Part shown: positions 27,973-36,397 of the stretch, piece by piece | Position numbering within the stretch: the stretch's first letter is position 1 | Layout: each line of letters opens with the position of its first letter | Assembly: GCA_030442055.1 (NCBI GenBank) | Contig: JAUJEB010000003.1 | Span: 1 to 64,000, forward strand | Length of the DNA stretch: 64,000 bases | Direction: 5' to 3' | DNA from: Agaribacillus aureus | Lineage (GTDB): Bacteria > Bacteroidota > Bacteroidia > Cytophagales > Cyclobacteriaceae | The notes under the pieces: generated by a model | The model's database searches: none | What the model was told of the DNA's origin: nothing | What the model saw: the letters and a program-made list of their open reading frames with translations, nothing else | Made by a program: the position numbers and the translations under genes

Positions 27973-30765
27973 TTATTTATCAATTTTCTCTATTCTTAAT
28001 ATTCCTTCATCCGCATTGTTTTTCACATTAATGCTTAGCGTTCCCCTGTTAATTTCCTTATGAGTCAGCATTTTATCATTCCAATATACCTGGTAAGTAA
28101 ATTCCGGGTTGAGACAGGCAACAAGGGAAAACGACGGACTGTTGGGGTCAAATAATTTTAACCTGGCATTTAAAGAACTGTTTGTCTCATCAAATTCCTT
28201 TTCCAGTACCCAGGTATTAAATCCGGAAGTTAATGTTCCTTGCTGGTAATAAGCGTTAAGCCACGCAAGAACCGGCGTTGACAACCCTCCGAATTGATGC
28301 CATCCGGCCCCTCTTCCCGATTCAATCACAAAGTGTTCTGAGCAATTGTATGTAGATTCCACTTCCGATTTCCATAAATTTAAAGCGGTATCGGCAATTT
28401 TAAAAGCAAAATCCGCCTCTCCTAAGTCCAACATTGTTTTCCAGTAAAACCACTGATGAGGCATCCACACAGTTCCATTCCAATAGCCTTCCTTGGAGTA
28501 ATAGGGTGCGGATTGATCAACCGCTGACAGACCTACATCCGACCATATCTGTCCTTTGGTTTTCAAATGCTTTAGTAAAACTTCCCGTTGATTCTCCGTA
28601 CAAATTCCGGCTATTAATGGAGATGCTCCTCCCAATCCCATATTAAAATTAGTTTTCCCGTCAAATTTAAGTATGTCTTGAGCCTGTCCATTTTTGTCAT
28701 GAACAACGTATCCATAATATCCGGCTTCCTGATCCCAGGCGTGCTTTTGCAGCGCCTCCTTCATTTGATTGATATCAACCATATATTCTTTGACGTCATT
28801 TTTCAGTGCCAAATGCGACGCAGCCATCTTCAATATTTTTGCAATCCGAATACAGTGGGCGGTGCTTATTACCGGGGTGACACGCTTGTACATGGACGGG
28901 TGCTGCCGAAGATGATGTTGCGGCGGGTAATCATCCCAGCCACCGGAATTGTAGAAATAGTCCCAGGTCTTTAGCAAACTTGAACGCATTCTGGTTGTAG
29001 AACTACTGTTTTTCCCGGCAATAAATTCATAATACTTCTTCAATTTTGGATAATAGGTTTTTAAAAATTCTTCAGAATGGGTTTTATTCCACAATTCAAG
29101 AAACAGGTAATGCTGTACCGGCAACGGCGTGCCATGGTGTATAAAAGCAGATTGTTCGTCGAGCTCATTTACGTAGGCATTCAAACTTTCAATACCTCTT
29201 TGAATGTTTTGCTGTGCGAGTCCGATCCCGATAAAACCGGCATCCCACGTGTATAGACAGTCCCACCAACGACCGGGGGCATGGTGCTTAATGTATTGAC
29301 GTTGTGTATAAACAGGGTAAACGACGTTGGTAATGGTAGTAGCAGCCATTCGCTCATTGCTGAAAACATACTTCTTACCGGCAGGAACTATATTATATTT
29401 GAAAATGTGCGCTCTTGCATTTTCATATATTGCGGATGCATCGTCCTCGGTGAATTTCTGCCTTAGATAGTTTTCTACTGCTATCCTGCTTCCGGTACAA
29501 ACGATACCATTGATGACACGTCTTGAGTTAGGAGCAAGGCTAATGGGCCGCATAAAAACGTTTGTAAAATGCCCCCTGGTTCCATCGCTAAATTCATCAC
29601 CCACATGACTGTTTACCCTCCTTTTAAAGTCATCACTTAAATCTTTAAAATTCCATTTCCTTACCTGAAAATCGGGATAATCCCAAAAAATGCCATAGTA
29701 GTTATCTATGTTTCTGTATTTAAGTACCAAAGAATTTTTCACCGGACCTTGTATAATTTCAGGAACATAGTCCCAGTCAACAGTTTCCACCTTAATGGAT
29801 TCGGCATCTTTTTCGTTTACAATAGCAAATCCATCTATGACGATAGCGGTATTACCTCCGGTCGTTATACTTAACTGATGCTTCCCGGATTTCAGGTCAT
29901 CCAGCCGGATTTTTTCTATGTTAAAATCTCCATTTCCGGAGAGTGTTATGGTTTCATTTACAATTCCCTTTAACCGTAGATTGGCGTTTTGGCCAGGCAA
30001 AAGTTTATAGCGAAACCAGAGTAATGGATTATTTATATCTTGGGAAAGTCGGATATCGTAGGATACTATATCCCCATTGTTTGCTCCGAAGCCCTTCCCT
30101 ATTCCAGACCCATTGATAAGGCCGTGATCCCTGATTTCACCGCGCAACTTTCCATCATAAACCAATTCATCCTGCGGATTTTGAACGGCAAACTTAAGTT
30201 CCTTATAGTCCAACGCATCTACCCAAAAGGCGTATTCGGGCAGGTTGACAATACTGTAATCCAAAGGAGTATGAGGGTTATATTCTTTGATTGAAGGAAA
30301 ATGAATAGACGACATCATGTGCAAAACGATGCTTTGTGCCTTACCGGTATTATTAACGCATTCCATTCGTATAAGACGCGCGTTGTCATTAATGAATGAA
30401 TAAGAGATATCTGTATACACCTTATCCTTCCACTCCAATTCATGCCGAAAAGAGAAATATTCCAGGTTTGGAGATGCTTCCCATGGGTGAAATCCTGATT
30501 CGAAGAACACATTGGGCACATCCACCTTCCTGCGATAAAAACCCGGAAAGACGCTAAGATCAAACCGGATCCCTTTTTTGAGATCCGGTATGTGAGATAC
30601 ACCAATATATTTCTTTGTATATGGACCCCAATCAGGCAAATTCAAATCATGATTATAAGCCAATGATTTGAAGTAATCCAAATCCAGGACGGTCTGACCC
30701 AGAACGTCGGAAGACAAATTGATTGATACAACCGAAATGATTAAAAACAGGGTTACATTTTTCAT
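27973..30765 (-). CDS. GH63-like glycoside hydrolase, secreted
   Basis: 930 residues with a signal peptide (about 1-23, ending VLGQ). The N-terminal ~420 residues are a beta-sandwich region. The C-terminal half is an (alpha/alpha)6 barrel of the GH63/trehalase/mannosylglycerate-hydrolase type: WWDCLYTWDAGFIGIGLAQQ carries the probable catalytic Asp, and GYWNGTVWMPHQWFYWKTML and YNCSEHF follow, the latter with the probable second acidic residue. GH63 enzymes act on alpha-glucosides and related linkages; the linkage here is not predictable. A small beta domain ends the protein. It lies 281 bp upstream of the sialidase-like gene on the same strand. Length is within the family range. Confidence 0.82.
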   Translation of the reverse strand: MKNVTLFLIISVVSINLSSDVLGQTVLDLDYFKSLAYNHDLNLPDWGPYTKKYIGVSHIPDLKKGIRFDLSVFPGFYRRKVDVPNVFFESGFHPWEASPNLEYFSFRHELEWKDKVYTDISYSFINDNARLIRMECVNNTGKAQSIVLHMMSSIHFPSIKEYNPHTPLDYSIVNLPEYAFWVDALDYKELKFAVQNPQDELVYDGKLRGEIRDHGLINGSGIGKGFGANNGDIVSYDIRLSQDINNPLLWFRYKLLPGQNANLRLKGIVNETITLSGNGDFNIEKIRLDDLKSGKHQLSITTGGNTAIVIDGFAIVNEKDAESIKVETVDWDYVPEIIQGPVKNSLVLKYRNIDNYYGIFWDYPDFQVRKWNFKDLSDDFKRRVNSHVGDEFSDGTRGHFTNVFMRPISLAPNSRRVINGIVCTGSRIAVENYLRQKFTEDDASAIYENARAHIFKYNIVPAGKKYVFSNERMAATTITNVVYPVYTQRQYIKHHAPGRWWDCLYTWDAGFIGIGLAQQNIQRGIESLNAYVNELDEQSAFIHHGTPLPVQHYLFLELWNKTHSEEFLKTYYPKLKKYYEFIAGKNSSSTTRMRSSLLKTWDYFYNSGGWDDYPPQHHLRQHPSMYKRVTPVISTAHCIRIAKILKMAASHLALKNDVKEYMVDINQMKEALQKHAWDQEAGYYGYVVHDKNGQAQDILKFDGKTNFNMGLGGASPLIAGICTENQREVLLKHLKTKGQIWSDVGLSAVDQSAPYYSKEGYWNGTVWMPHQWFYWKTMLDLGEADFAFKIADTALNLWKSEVESTYNCSEHFVIESGRGAGWHQFGGLSTPVLAWLNAYYQQGTLTSGFNTWVLEKEFDETNSSLNARLKLFDPNSPSFSLVACLNPEFTYQVYWNDKMLTHKEINRGTLSINVKNNADEGILRIEKIDK

Positions 30766-31077
30766 TACATTTTTTTAAAAATGGTGCCTTTATGAGGATA
30801 GTTGTCTTCTATCCGCGGCAATTTACGTGAATGAAGTAAGATCTTTCTTACTCTTGGTTTCTACCTTTATTCTCATCATTACCAGCCCCTAAAATGGCGC
30901 CGGCGAGGCTTTAAGTTCCGTCGGGTCGAACCACAAAACTGTTTTAATTTCACTTTGGCTGTTTGTGGAAAACACAGTTTTTAAAAATAATACTCAATAT
31001 TTAAAAAAAACATTTCCTAATTAACCAAAAAAATGTCAGGAATCAACTACAAATCCGAATTCCGGGATAACTTACAC
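30766..31077. other. Gene-free gap between glycosidase and cyclase genes
   Basis: 312 bp without a plausible gene on either strand. It should hold the minus-strand promoter of the glycosidase at 30765 and the end of the cyclase transcript. No clear terminator or promoter consensus was seen; the only notable feature is a short GC-rich patch (GGCGCCGGCG near 30897). Confidence 0.5.
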
Positions 31078-32025
31078 CTACATCTCTTTTAATTCATATA
31101 GTTTGTGCACTCCTTTTTTACCTTTCACTTCTACCTCATGTTCTTTCACAAAAGAAAAATCCCCACCCACTTTTTCATACGTAGCTGCGGAGACCAGAAA
31201 GCGTGTATTAAGCTCTTTATTGGCGTGATCTATACGGCTGGCAAAGTTCACTGCATCTCCGATAACGGCCAGTTTGCGCATTCCCTTAAAACCAATATTA
31301 CCAACAATTACTTTTCCGGTGTGAATACCTACTCTTATCTTAAATTTATGTTTTAGAAACCCATGCAAATAATCATTAAATGACTCAACCTCCTTCATCA
31401 TGGCCTTACCTGCCGCCACACCATCGTGCGCCATTTGTTCCGGATCTTTAAACCCAAATACCGCCAGCAAACCATCTCCGTAGTAATCAATAATTTGTCC
31501 GTTGTACTTGCGGATAACTTTCCCCATCACATAATAATAGCGGTTGAGCACGTGGACAAGGTCATAGGCCTGCACAGACTCCGTAAAGGCCGTGTATCCT
31601 TCAATATCGACAAATGCGATCGTCAATTGCTTTTCCTCCCCTATTTTATTTTCCCCGCTTTCAGCAATGGTAAGACTGGCAATTTCAATGTCTGTGGCAT
31701 CCATCTTCGGCTTTCTGATAGCAATATCACCCTTCACTGTTGTCTGGCAGGCCAGCCTCAGCTCAGGACCAAACCCTAGTTTCGTAGCTACCCGGCCAGC
31801 CTCTTCACTGCGTTCAGAGCAGTTTTCAATTCCCCGCTCTACAACAACGCGACAAGAAGAGCACCTGGCATTGCTGCCGCAAACATGCGGGTGACGGATG
31901 TCTGCTTTCAATGAAGCTTCCAGGATTGTTTCTTCCGGAGATACCGTAATTCGCCGCTCCTCATTAAGGTAATTAATAACATATTGTGTTCCCATACTTT
32001 CTTTCGTAGAAATCTTATCAGTCAT
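31078..32025 (-). CDS. [2Fe-2S] ferredoxin-class III adenylate/guanylate cyclase fusion
   Basis: 315 residues. Residues ~13-108 are a plant/adrenodoxin-type ferredoxin domain with C49, C55, C58 and C93 (C-x5-C-x2-C ... C). Residues ~133-310 are a class III nucleotide cyclase: metal-binding D140 in FVDIEGYT and D184 in YYGDGLLAVF, and the N260/R264 pair in GDAVNFASR. At the usual substrate-selecting position before VIGDAVN the sequence has Leu-Ala rather than Tyr-Thr, so the purine specificity is uncertain. The protein is cytoplasmic. Electron transfer or redox state at the cluster may control cAMP (or cGMP) synthesis; that is inference, although such fusions are known in several bacteria. Stand-alone gene, no evident operon partners. 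Confidence 0.9.
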   Translation of the reverse strand: MTDKISTKESMGTQYVINYLNEERRITVSPEETILEASLKADIRHPHVCGSNARCSSCRVVVERGIENCSERSEEAGRVATKLGFGPELRLACQTTVKGDIAIRKPKMDATDIEIASLTIAESGENKIGEEKQLTIAFVDIEGYTAFTESVQAYDLVHVLNRYYYVMGKVIRKYNGQIIDYYGDGLLAVFGFKDPEQMAHDGVAAGKAMMKEVESFNDYLHGFLKHKFKIRVGIHTGKVIVGNIGFKGMRKLAVIGDAVNFASRIDHANKELNTRFLVSAATYEKVGGDFSFVKEHEVEVKGKKGVHKLYELKEM

Positions 32026-32177
32026 AACCGCCAGTTTTTAATCAAATCTTAAGGTCATTTTGAGTGGTATAATCATACCAGCTTGTTTTCAATCAACAGT
32101 GGCAAAGAAATAAATTAATTTGAAATACCAGCCTGCTGATGTTTAGAATATATGAAGTTAAACTATTAAATTGGAAC

Positions 32178-32762
32178 ATGAACGTTTCTGATGAACAAAA
32201 GCAACATGTTCGGGGTCTCCTTGTCGAAGGCCGGAAAATTGAGGCCATAAAATATATAAGGCAGCATTTTGGCCTGGGCCTGAAAGATAGCAAAAGGCTG
32301 ATAGATTTAATTGACAAGGATATTCGCGAAGATGAATATCAATACGATCGCGGCAAAGTCATCAGGCATTCTATGAAGAGAGGCGGCCAATTAGTGGGCA
32401 TCATTTTCGCGGGTGTTGGCAGCATTCTATTAGGCGTTGCCCTTTTTATATTCTTTGGCAACCAGCGGCTGATCAATGAAGGTGTGGTGATAGAGGCCAC
32501 GGTAATAAGTACACCCTCCAGCCCCTTGTTTGAATATGAAGTGAATGGGGAAATATATAAATACCAATCAGATGTAACCACCAATCCCCCTAGCTATGAA
32601 ATTGGCGAGGTAGTATCCATGTACGTAAACCCGAATGACCCTTATGACCTGCTGATTGATAGCTTCCCTGATCGTTGGTTGGCGATCACTATCCTTGGGG
32701 CAATGGGTGCCCTATTCTTTGGTATAGGGATGCTTGTGGCGGTGGTTTTCAGGCCCAGATGA
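32178..32762 (+). CDS. DUF3592 membrane protein with L7/L12-like N-terminal helix pair
   Basis: About 194 residues from the ATG at 32178 (MNVSDEQKQHVRGLLVEGRK), preferred over an upstream ATG that adds 13 poor residues. Residues ~10-45 (GRKIEAIKYIRQHFGLGLKD followed by SKRLIDLI) look like the C-terminal fold of ribosomal protein L7/L12, a feature also found in small membrane proteins. Two TM helices (GIIFAGVGSILLGVALFIFF; ITILGAMGALFFGIGMLVAV) flank an extracytoplasmic DUF3592 domain (FEYEVNGEIYKYQSD; VVSMYVNPNDPYDLLID). Function unknown. It is divergent from the cyclase gene (about 150 bp) and 225 bp before an ECF sigma gene. Confidence 0.8.
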   Translation: MNVSDEQKQHVRGLLVEGRKIEAIKYIRQHFGLGLKDSKRLIDLIDKDIREDEYQYDRGKVIRHSMKRGGQLVGIIFAGVGSILLGVALFIFFGNQRLINEGVVIEATVISTPSSPLFEYEVNGEIYKYQSDVTTNPPSYEIGEVVSMYVNPNDPYDLLIDSFPDRWLAITILGAMGALFFGIGMLVAVVFRPR

Positions 32763-32771
32763 TATTTTGAC

Positions 32772-32826
32772 AATCACTTGATGCTATCCTATCTTCCAGC
32801 TTTATCAGACTCATAATCAAGTGATT
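32772..32826. repeat. 11-bp perfect inverted repeat upstream of the ECF sigma gene
   Basis: AATCACTTGAT (32772-32782) and its exact complement ATCAAGTGATT (32816-32826) are separated by 33 bp. They lie just after the DUF3592 gene and 160 bp before the sigma gene. There is no T-run, so this is not a convincing terminator; it could be an operator. Confidence 0.6.
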
Positions 32827-32987
32827 AGTAGCAATATGCTTCTTTCAAAAGTGGCAACTACGGCAAGCTATCGCCACTGCTCTTTTTCCGATATGTATCG
32901 CCAAATAATCACAAAAGTAGAAAAAGCACAAATACTGTGATTTTTTTTAATTTCTGCTAATAATAAAATGAAAGCATAATACTTAAC

Positions 32988-33503
32988 GTGGAAAAAAACG
33001 AGTTCATTTCAGTAATTAAGCAGCATCGGAACCTGATTTATAAGATTTGCAGTACCTATTGCCAGAATCCGGATAATCGCAAAGATATCGAGCAGGAGAT
33101 CCTCTTGCAACTGTGGAGATCATTCCAAAAATTTGATGGGCGTGTTAAGATGTCTACATGGATTTACAAGGTAGCCTTAAATACCGCCGTTTATTACTAC
33201 CGGAATGATCGCAAACGAACCCGGGGCATCGCCATTAATGAGGCTGTGATATCGCTTCCCGATGAGGAATATAACACGGATCTGGATCGTGAAATCGCCC
33301 TGGTTTATCAATTTATTGAAAAGTTAAATGAAATTGATAAAGCCCTTGTGTTGCTTTATCTGGATAACTATAAATATAAGGAGATCGCCAATGTCTTAGG
33401 GATTTCCGAGACGAACGTAGGCTCAAAAATCAGCCGGATTAAAAAATATTTAAAAGACCAATTTGCCAATCACCAAAAAATCGATAACCATGAAATTAGA
33501 TGA
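32988..33503 (+). CDS. ECF-type RNA polymerase sigma factor
   Basis: 171 residues from a GTG start. Region 2: LIYKICSTYCQNPDNRKDIE, then QEILLQLWRSFQKFDGRVKM and STWIYKVALNTAVYYYRN, which melts and binds the -10 element. Region 4: IDKALVLLYLDNYKYKEIAN and GISETNVGSKISRIKKYLK, the helix-turn-helix for the -35 element. Its last five codons overlap the start of a four-helix membrane protein, a pairing seen repeatedly in Bacteroidota, where the membrane protein is a likely sigma partner. It is not of the FecI type, has no TonB receptor next to it, and is unrelated to the sigma gene at 51854. Targets cannot be inferred from this window. Confidence 0.93.
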   Translation: MEKNEFISVIKQHRNLIYKICSTYCQNPDNRKDIEQEILLQLWRSFQKFDGRVKMSTWIYKVALNTAVYYYRNDRKRTRGIAINEAVISLPDEEYNTDLDREIALVYQFIEKLNEIDKALVLLYLDNYKYKEIANVLGISETNVGSKISRIKKYLKDQFANHQKIDNHEIR

Positions 33504-34107
33504 GTTAAAAAACTATTGGGTAGCATACGATCTAAAGCTTAATAAAAACTTGCAATTCAATGAGGCCATATTACGAAAAATCAATTTGGAGAAATCAGAA
33601 AAAGAAATGCAAAAACCGCTGGTTTTTGAGCTGGCAGGGATAATAATTTTCACTTTCCTTGTTGCTTTTGCTATCACATTTTCCATCAGGTTTTCCTACG
33701 AGCTTCATTTCAATCTAACAGGATTGGCTTCAGCGTTAGTAAGCAGTGTATTTTTGATATTTGCTTTTATCAAAGCTAATAAGCTTGTAAGGATTGATTA
33801 TTACAATTCATCTATCATCAAACTGCAAAAGGAACTCACCCGGCTTAGAATTTTGCTAATAAGGTTAAGAAGAATTGAATTAATTATGGTTCCTGTTTTA
33901 ACCAATACGATTTTACCAATTACCTATAAAATTCTCTATGATATTAACTTATATCATAATTTAAAGCTGTTTATCATTGAAGTAATCCTGATTTTAGGTA
34001 TTAGTTATCCGCTTGGAATATGGATCAATAAGCATTTTTATGATGAAAAGATGAAAGATGCTGAGAGACTTCTGAAAGAGATAGAAACATATGAACGCCA
34101 GCAATAG
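33490..34107 (+). CDS. Four-helix membrane protein paired with the ECF sigma factor
   Basis: About 205 residues; the ATG at 33490 (MKLDELKNYWVAYDLKLNKN) overlaps the sigma stop by 14 bases, so translation is coupled. The soluble N-terminus (about 50 residues) is followed by two hydrophobic hairpins (AGIIIFTFLVAFAITFSIRF, LTGLASALVSSVFLIFAFI; and IELIMVPVLTNTILPI, LFIIEVILILGISYPLGIW) and a charged coiled-coil tail ending ERLLKEIETYERQQ. The LDELK..W..YD..L..N start is typical of proteins encoded right behind ECF sigma genes in this phylum. A role as anti-sigma or membrane sensor is likely from position but unproven. It is convergent with the FG-GAP gene (30-bp gap). Confidence 0.8.
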   Translation: MKLDELKNYWVAYDLKLNKNLQFNEAILRKINLEKSEKEMQKPLVFELAGIIIFTFLVAFAITFSIRFSYELHFNLTGLASALVSSVFLIFAFIKANKLVRIDYYNSSIIKLQKELTRLRILLIRLRRIELIMVPVLTNTILPITYKILYDINLYHNLKLFIIEVILILGISYPLGIWINKHFYDEKMKDAERLLKEIETYERQQ

Positions 34108-34137
34108 CTAATGCATATCACTATGTGCTGGGATTAC

Positions 34138-36108
34138 TCATTCATTTTTTAAATAATAAAAATGCCCGTCTTCCGCACCGAGAATTAAATCGGGAATACC
34201 GTTTTTATCCCAATCCACCAATGTTGGGCTAGTGGTATGACCTGCCAGTTTTTGATCCGAAAGGGATCCGTTCATTTTCATATGTACTTTACCCTCCTGC
34301 TCACTCAGATTCTCTATAAGGAGAGCGTTGAGACTATTTAACAATATATCTGTGTCACCATCATGATCCCAGTCCCCAAATGCCAGCTTCCGACGGCCAC
34401 TTGCACCATATTTGTCGGTGTTAAGCCTCAGGCTTCCGGCCACACTGTCAGCCACCTTGTTTCTGCGGGTGTAGGAAGCAGGCTGAGCGTGAAAAATCTT
34501 TTTCCCCGGCTTTAGCCGTAAGCCGCTCACCGAATTATACCGTTCAAAATAGCTTAAGTATCCCGCAGGATCCAGCATGATTAAATCGGTCAGGCCATCT
34601 GCATTCCAGTCAATCGCGGTGGGTGTAGTTCTCCACTGCGTTGCCAGCGTATTTGGCTCAGGTTCCCACCAGAACCATTCCGGCTTGGGCGTGTCGCCTT
34701 CCCATTGTACCCGGATAGGCTGTGCTGCCGCCAATAGAGGATCGCCTCTGGTTCCAATATTTTTGTACCAGATCACCTTGCCCCAAATCGAATTGACAAT
34801 GATGTCCTTCAACCCATCGTGATCCCAATCGGCTACCGACAGGGTTGTATAACCCCATTTGGCTTCACAGGGGCCTTGAATAGATCCGTTTTCGCCAGCC
34901 AGAATTCTAATAACTTCATTATTGGCTTTTAAATATACGGGCGGTGCCAAGCTCGGAGGGTTTCCTCCATCCAGGTTTTCAATAAACCCGATGTATCCGG
35001 CGGAGTTTCCACATATCAGGTCTTCATCGCCATCATCATCCCAGTCCGTACCAAATGGGGTGACCAGCGCTCCGAATTTTACATATTCCGCCCGCTGCTG
35101 AAAATATCTGGGCTCACGGAAGACCGGCATATGATCCTCTATTTTTCCTGTATGCTCCAAAAAGGCCACCCGTCCATCCTCGTCACCTACAATCAGGTCG
35201 ACGTCACCATCCTTGTCCCAATCCAAAGAAACCGGCACGATCATCTGCAAATCCATTTTTAGTATTTCATCACTATTTTGGAGATATCTTCCTGCCGCAT
35301 ACTGCGGGTTTTCTCTGGTGCCTATGTTTTCAAACCAGGTAAATTTGTCGATAAACTCGCCACAGATAATATCGAGATCTCCGTCATTATCAAAATCATC
35401 AAAATTTGGCGACGGTGTCCCATAAACATCTATTGGCTTACCGCCTGCCATGATCTTATCTTTTAGCTGATAGGCGCCATCGATATTTTCAATTAAATAC
35501 ACAAAACCATGTAGCGGACCGTTGGTCCAAACCCCGTGTTCATCAAATGCATTATCCCAACCGTAGTCTTCCCCGTCCTGGATGGCAGCGACAATGTCCA
35601 GATCGCCATCATTTTCATAATCCACATACTTCCATTGATTAGACCTGATCTTCTTGTGTAGCTTTTTAAAGGTGTCCTCCGGAAAAAGTGATTTCGGGTT
35701 GCCGGCTATCTCGGTTTTAAAGTCCAAAAGCTCCTTGCCGGGCAGCAGTACCCTGGGTTTTCCATCGACATATGAAAGCTGAACGTCCTTGAGGGCGTCT
35801 CCTATTTTGACAGGTGGGTTAAAAACCGGAAAGGCCTCCCCTGTTGTGTTTTCAAAAAAGTAAAGCCCGTTAAAAGGTACGTCTCTACATGAAACCAGCA
35901 AATCATAATCACCGTCGTCGTCATAATCCATCGGCAATGGCCAGGCCCACAAGCCAACGCCAAGGTCTACCACCAGGTTTGGGTCCTGGTAGATCAGTCG
36001 CTCGAATTTTGGGGATGGTTTTTCCTGGCTGTCGGCTCTTTGGTTTTGCTGACAATTCACACAAGCCACGGCCGTCAATAGGTATAAAAAGGTTTTGAGC
36101 GGATTCAT
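34138..36108 (-). CDS. FG-GAP/VCBS repeat beta-propeller lipoprotein
   Basis: About 656 residues from the ATG at 36108 (MNPLKTFLYLLTAVACVNC); the signal contains Cys residues fitting a lipoprotein, though the lipobox is not ideal. At least nine calcium-binding FG-GAP motifs are visible, for example DYDDDGDYDLLVSC, DYENDGDLDIVAAI, DWDKDGDVDLIVG, DWDDDGDEDLICGN, DWNADGLTDLIMLD and DWDKNGIPDLILG. Such integrin-like propellers at the cell surface bind ligands or polysaccharides; enzymatic activity is not indicated. It is divergent from the phosphatase-like gene at 36398. Function beyond binding is unknown. Confidence 0.88.
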   Translation of the reverse strand: MNPLKTFLYLLTAVACVNCQQNQRADSQEKPSPKFERLIYQDPNLVVDLGVGLWAWPLPMDYDDDGDYDLLVSCRDVPFNGLYFFENTTGEAFPVFNPPVKIGDALKDVQLSYVDGKPRVLLPGKELLDFKTEIAGNPKSLFPEDTFKKLHKKIRSNQWKYVDYENDGDLDIVAAIQDGEDYGWDNAFDEHGVWTNGPLHGFVYLIENIDGAYQLKDKIMAGGKPIDVYGTPSPNFDDFDNDGDLDIICGEFIDKFTWFENIGTRENPQYAAGRYLQNSDEILKMDLQMIVPVSLDWDKDGDVDLIVGDEDGRVAFLEHTGKIEDHMPVFREPRYFQQRAEYVKFGALVTPFGTDWDDDGDEDLICGNSAGYIGFIENLDGGNPPSLAPPVYLKANNEVIRILAGENGSIQGPCEAKWGYTTLSVADWDHDGLKDIIVNSIWGKVIWYKNIGTRGDPLLAAAQPIRVQWEGDTPKPEWFWWEPEPNTLATQWRTTPTAIDWNADGLTDLIMLDPAGYLSYFERYNSVSGLRLKPGKKIFHAQPASYTRRNKVADSVAGSLRLNTDKYGASGRRKLAFGDWDHDGDTDILLNSLNALLIENLSEQEGKVHMKMNGSLSDQKLAGHTTSPTLVDWDKNGIPDLILGAEDGHFYYLKNE

Positions 36109-36249
36109 ATTTATAGGAAGACAATAGTAGTATATAATATTACCCAAAAGTTAATAAAAAGGACTATTTAAATAAATGACGATGATCAACACCCAACCCG
36201 AAACCATTCCGGTTACCATGGTTTGGTATCCCCTTGAGAGTTAAAAATT

Positions 36250-36320
36250 GATTTAAATTTGAAAATTAACTATTAGTGAAAATTGTATTACAGGTAGATA
36301 TTTGTAAGCAAGTTTCTTAA
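36250..36320 (+). promoter_or_regulatory. Conserved upstream element, copy 1
   Basis: GATTTAAATTTGAAAATTAA, then a variable part, then AGATATTTGTAAGCAAGTTTC. The same arrangement, ~70 bp long, lies before the sialidase-like gene at 38016. GATATTTG is one base off the TAnnTTTG -7 consensus. It ends 78 bp before the phosphatase start. A shared promoter or operator is likely. Confidence 0.55.
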
Positions 36321-36397
36321 TGGCCAAGACCGTTTAAAACGCATTATAATAGCATTTTTAGCCTAAAATAAAAAGCCCTGATTCCTCCCTTTAGATT

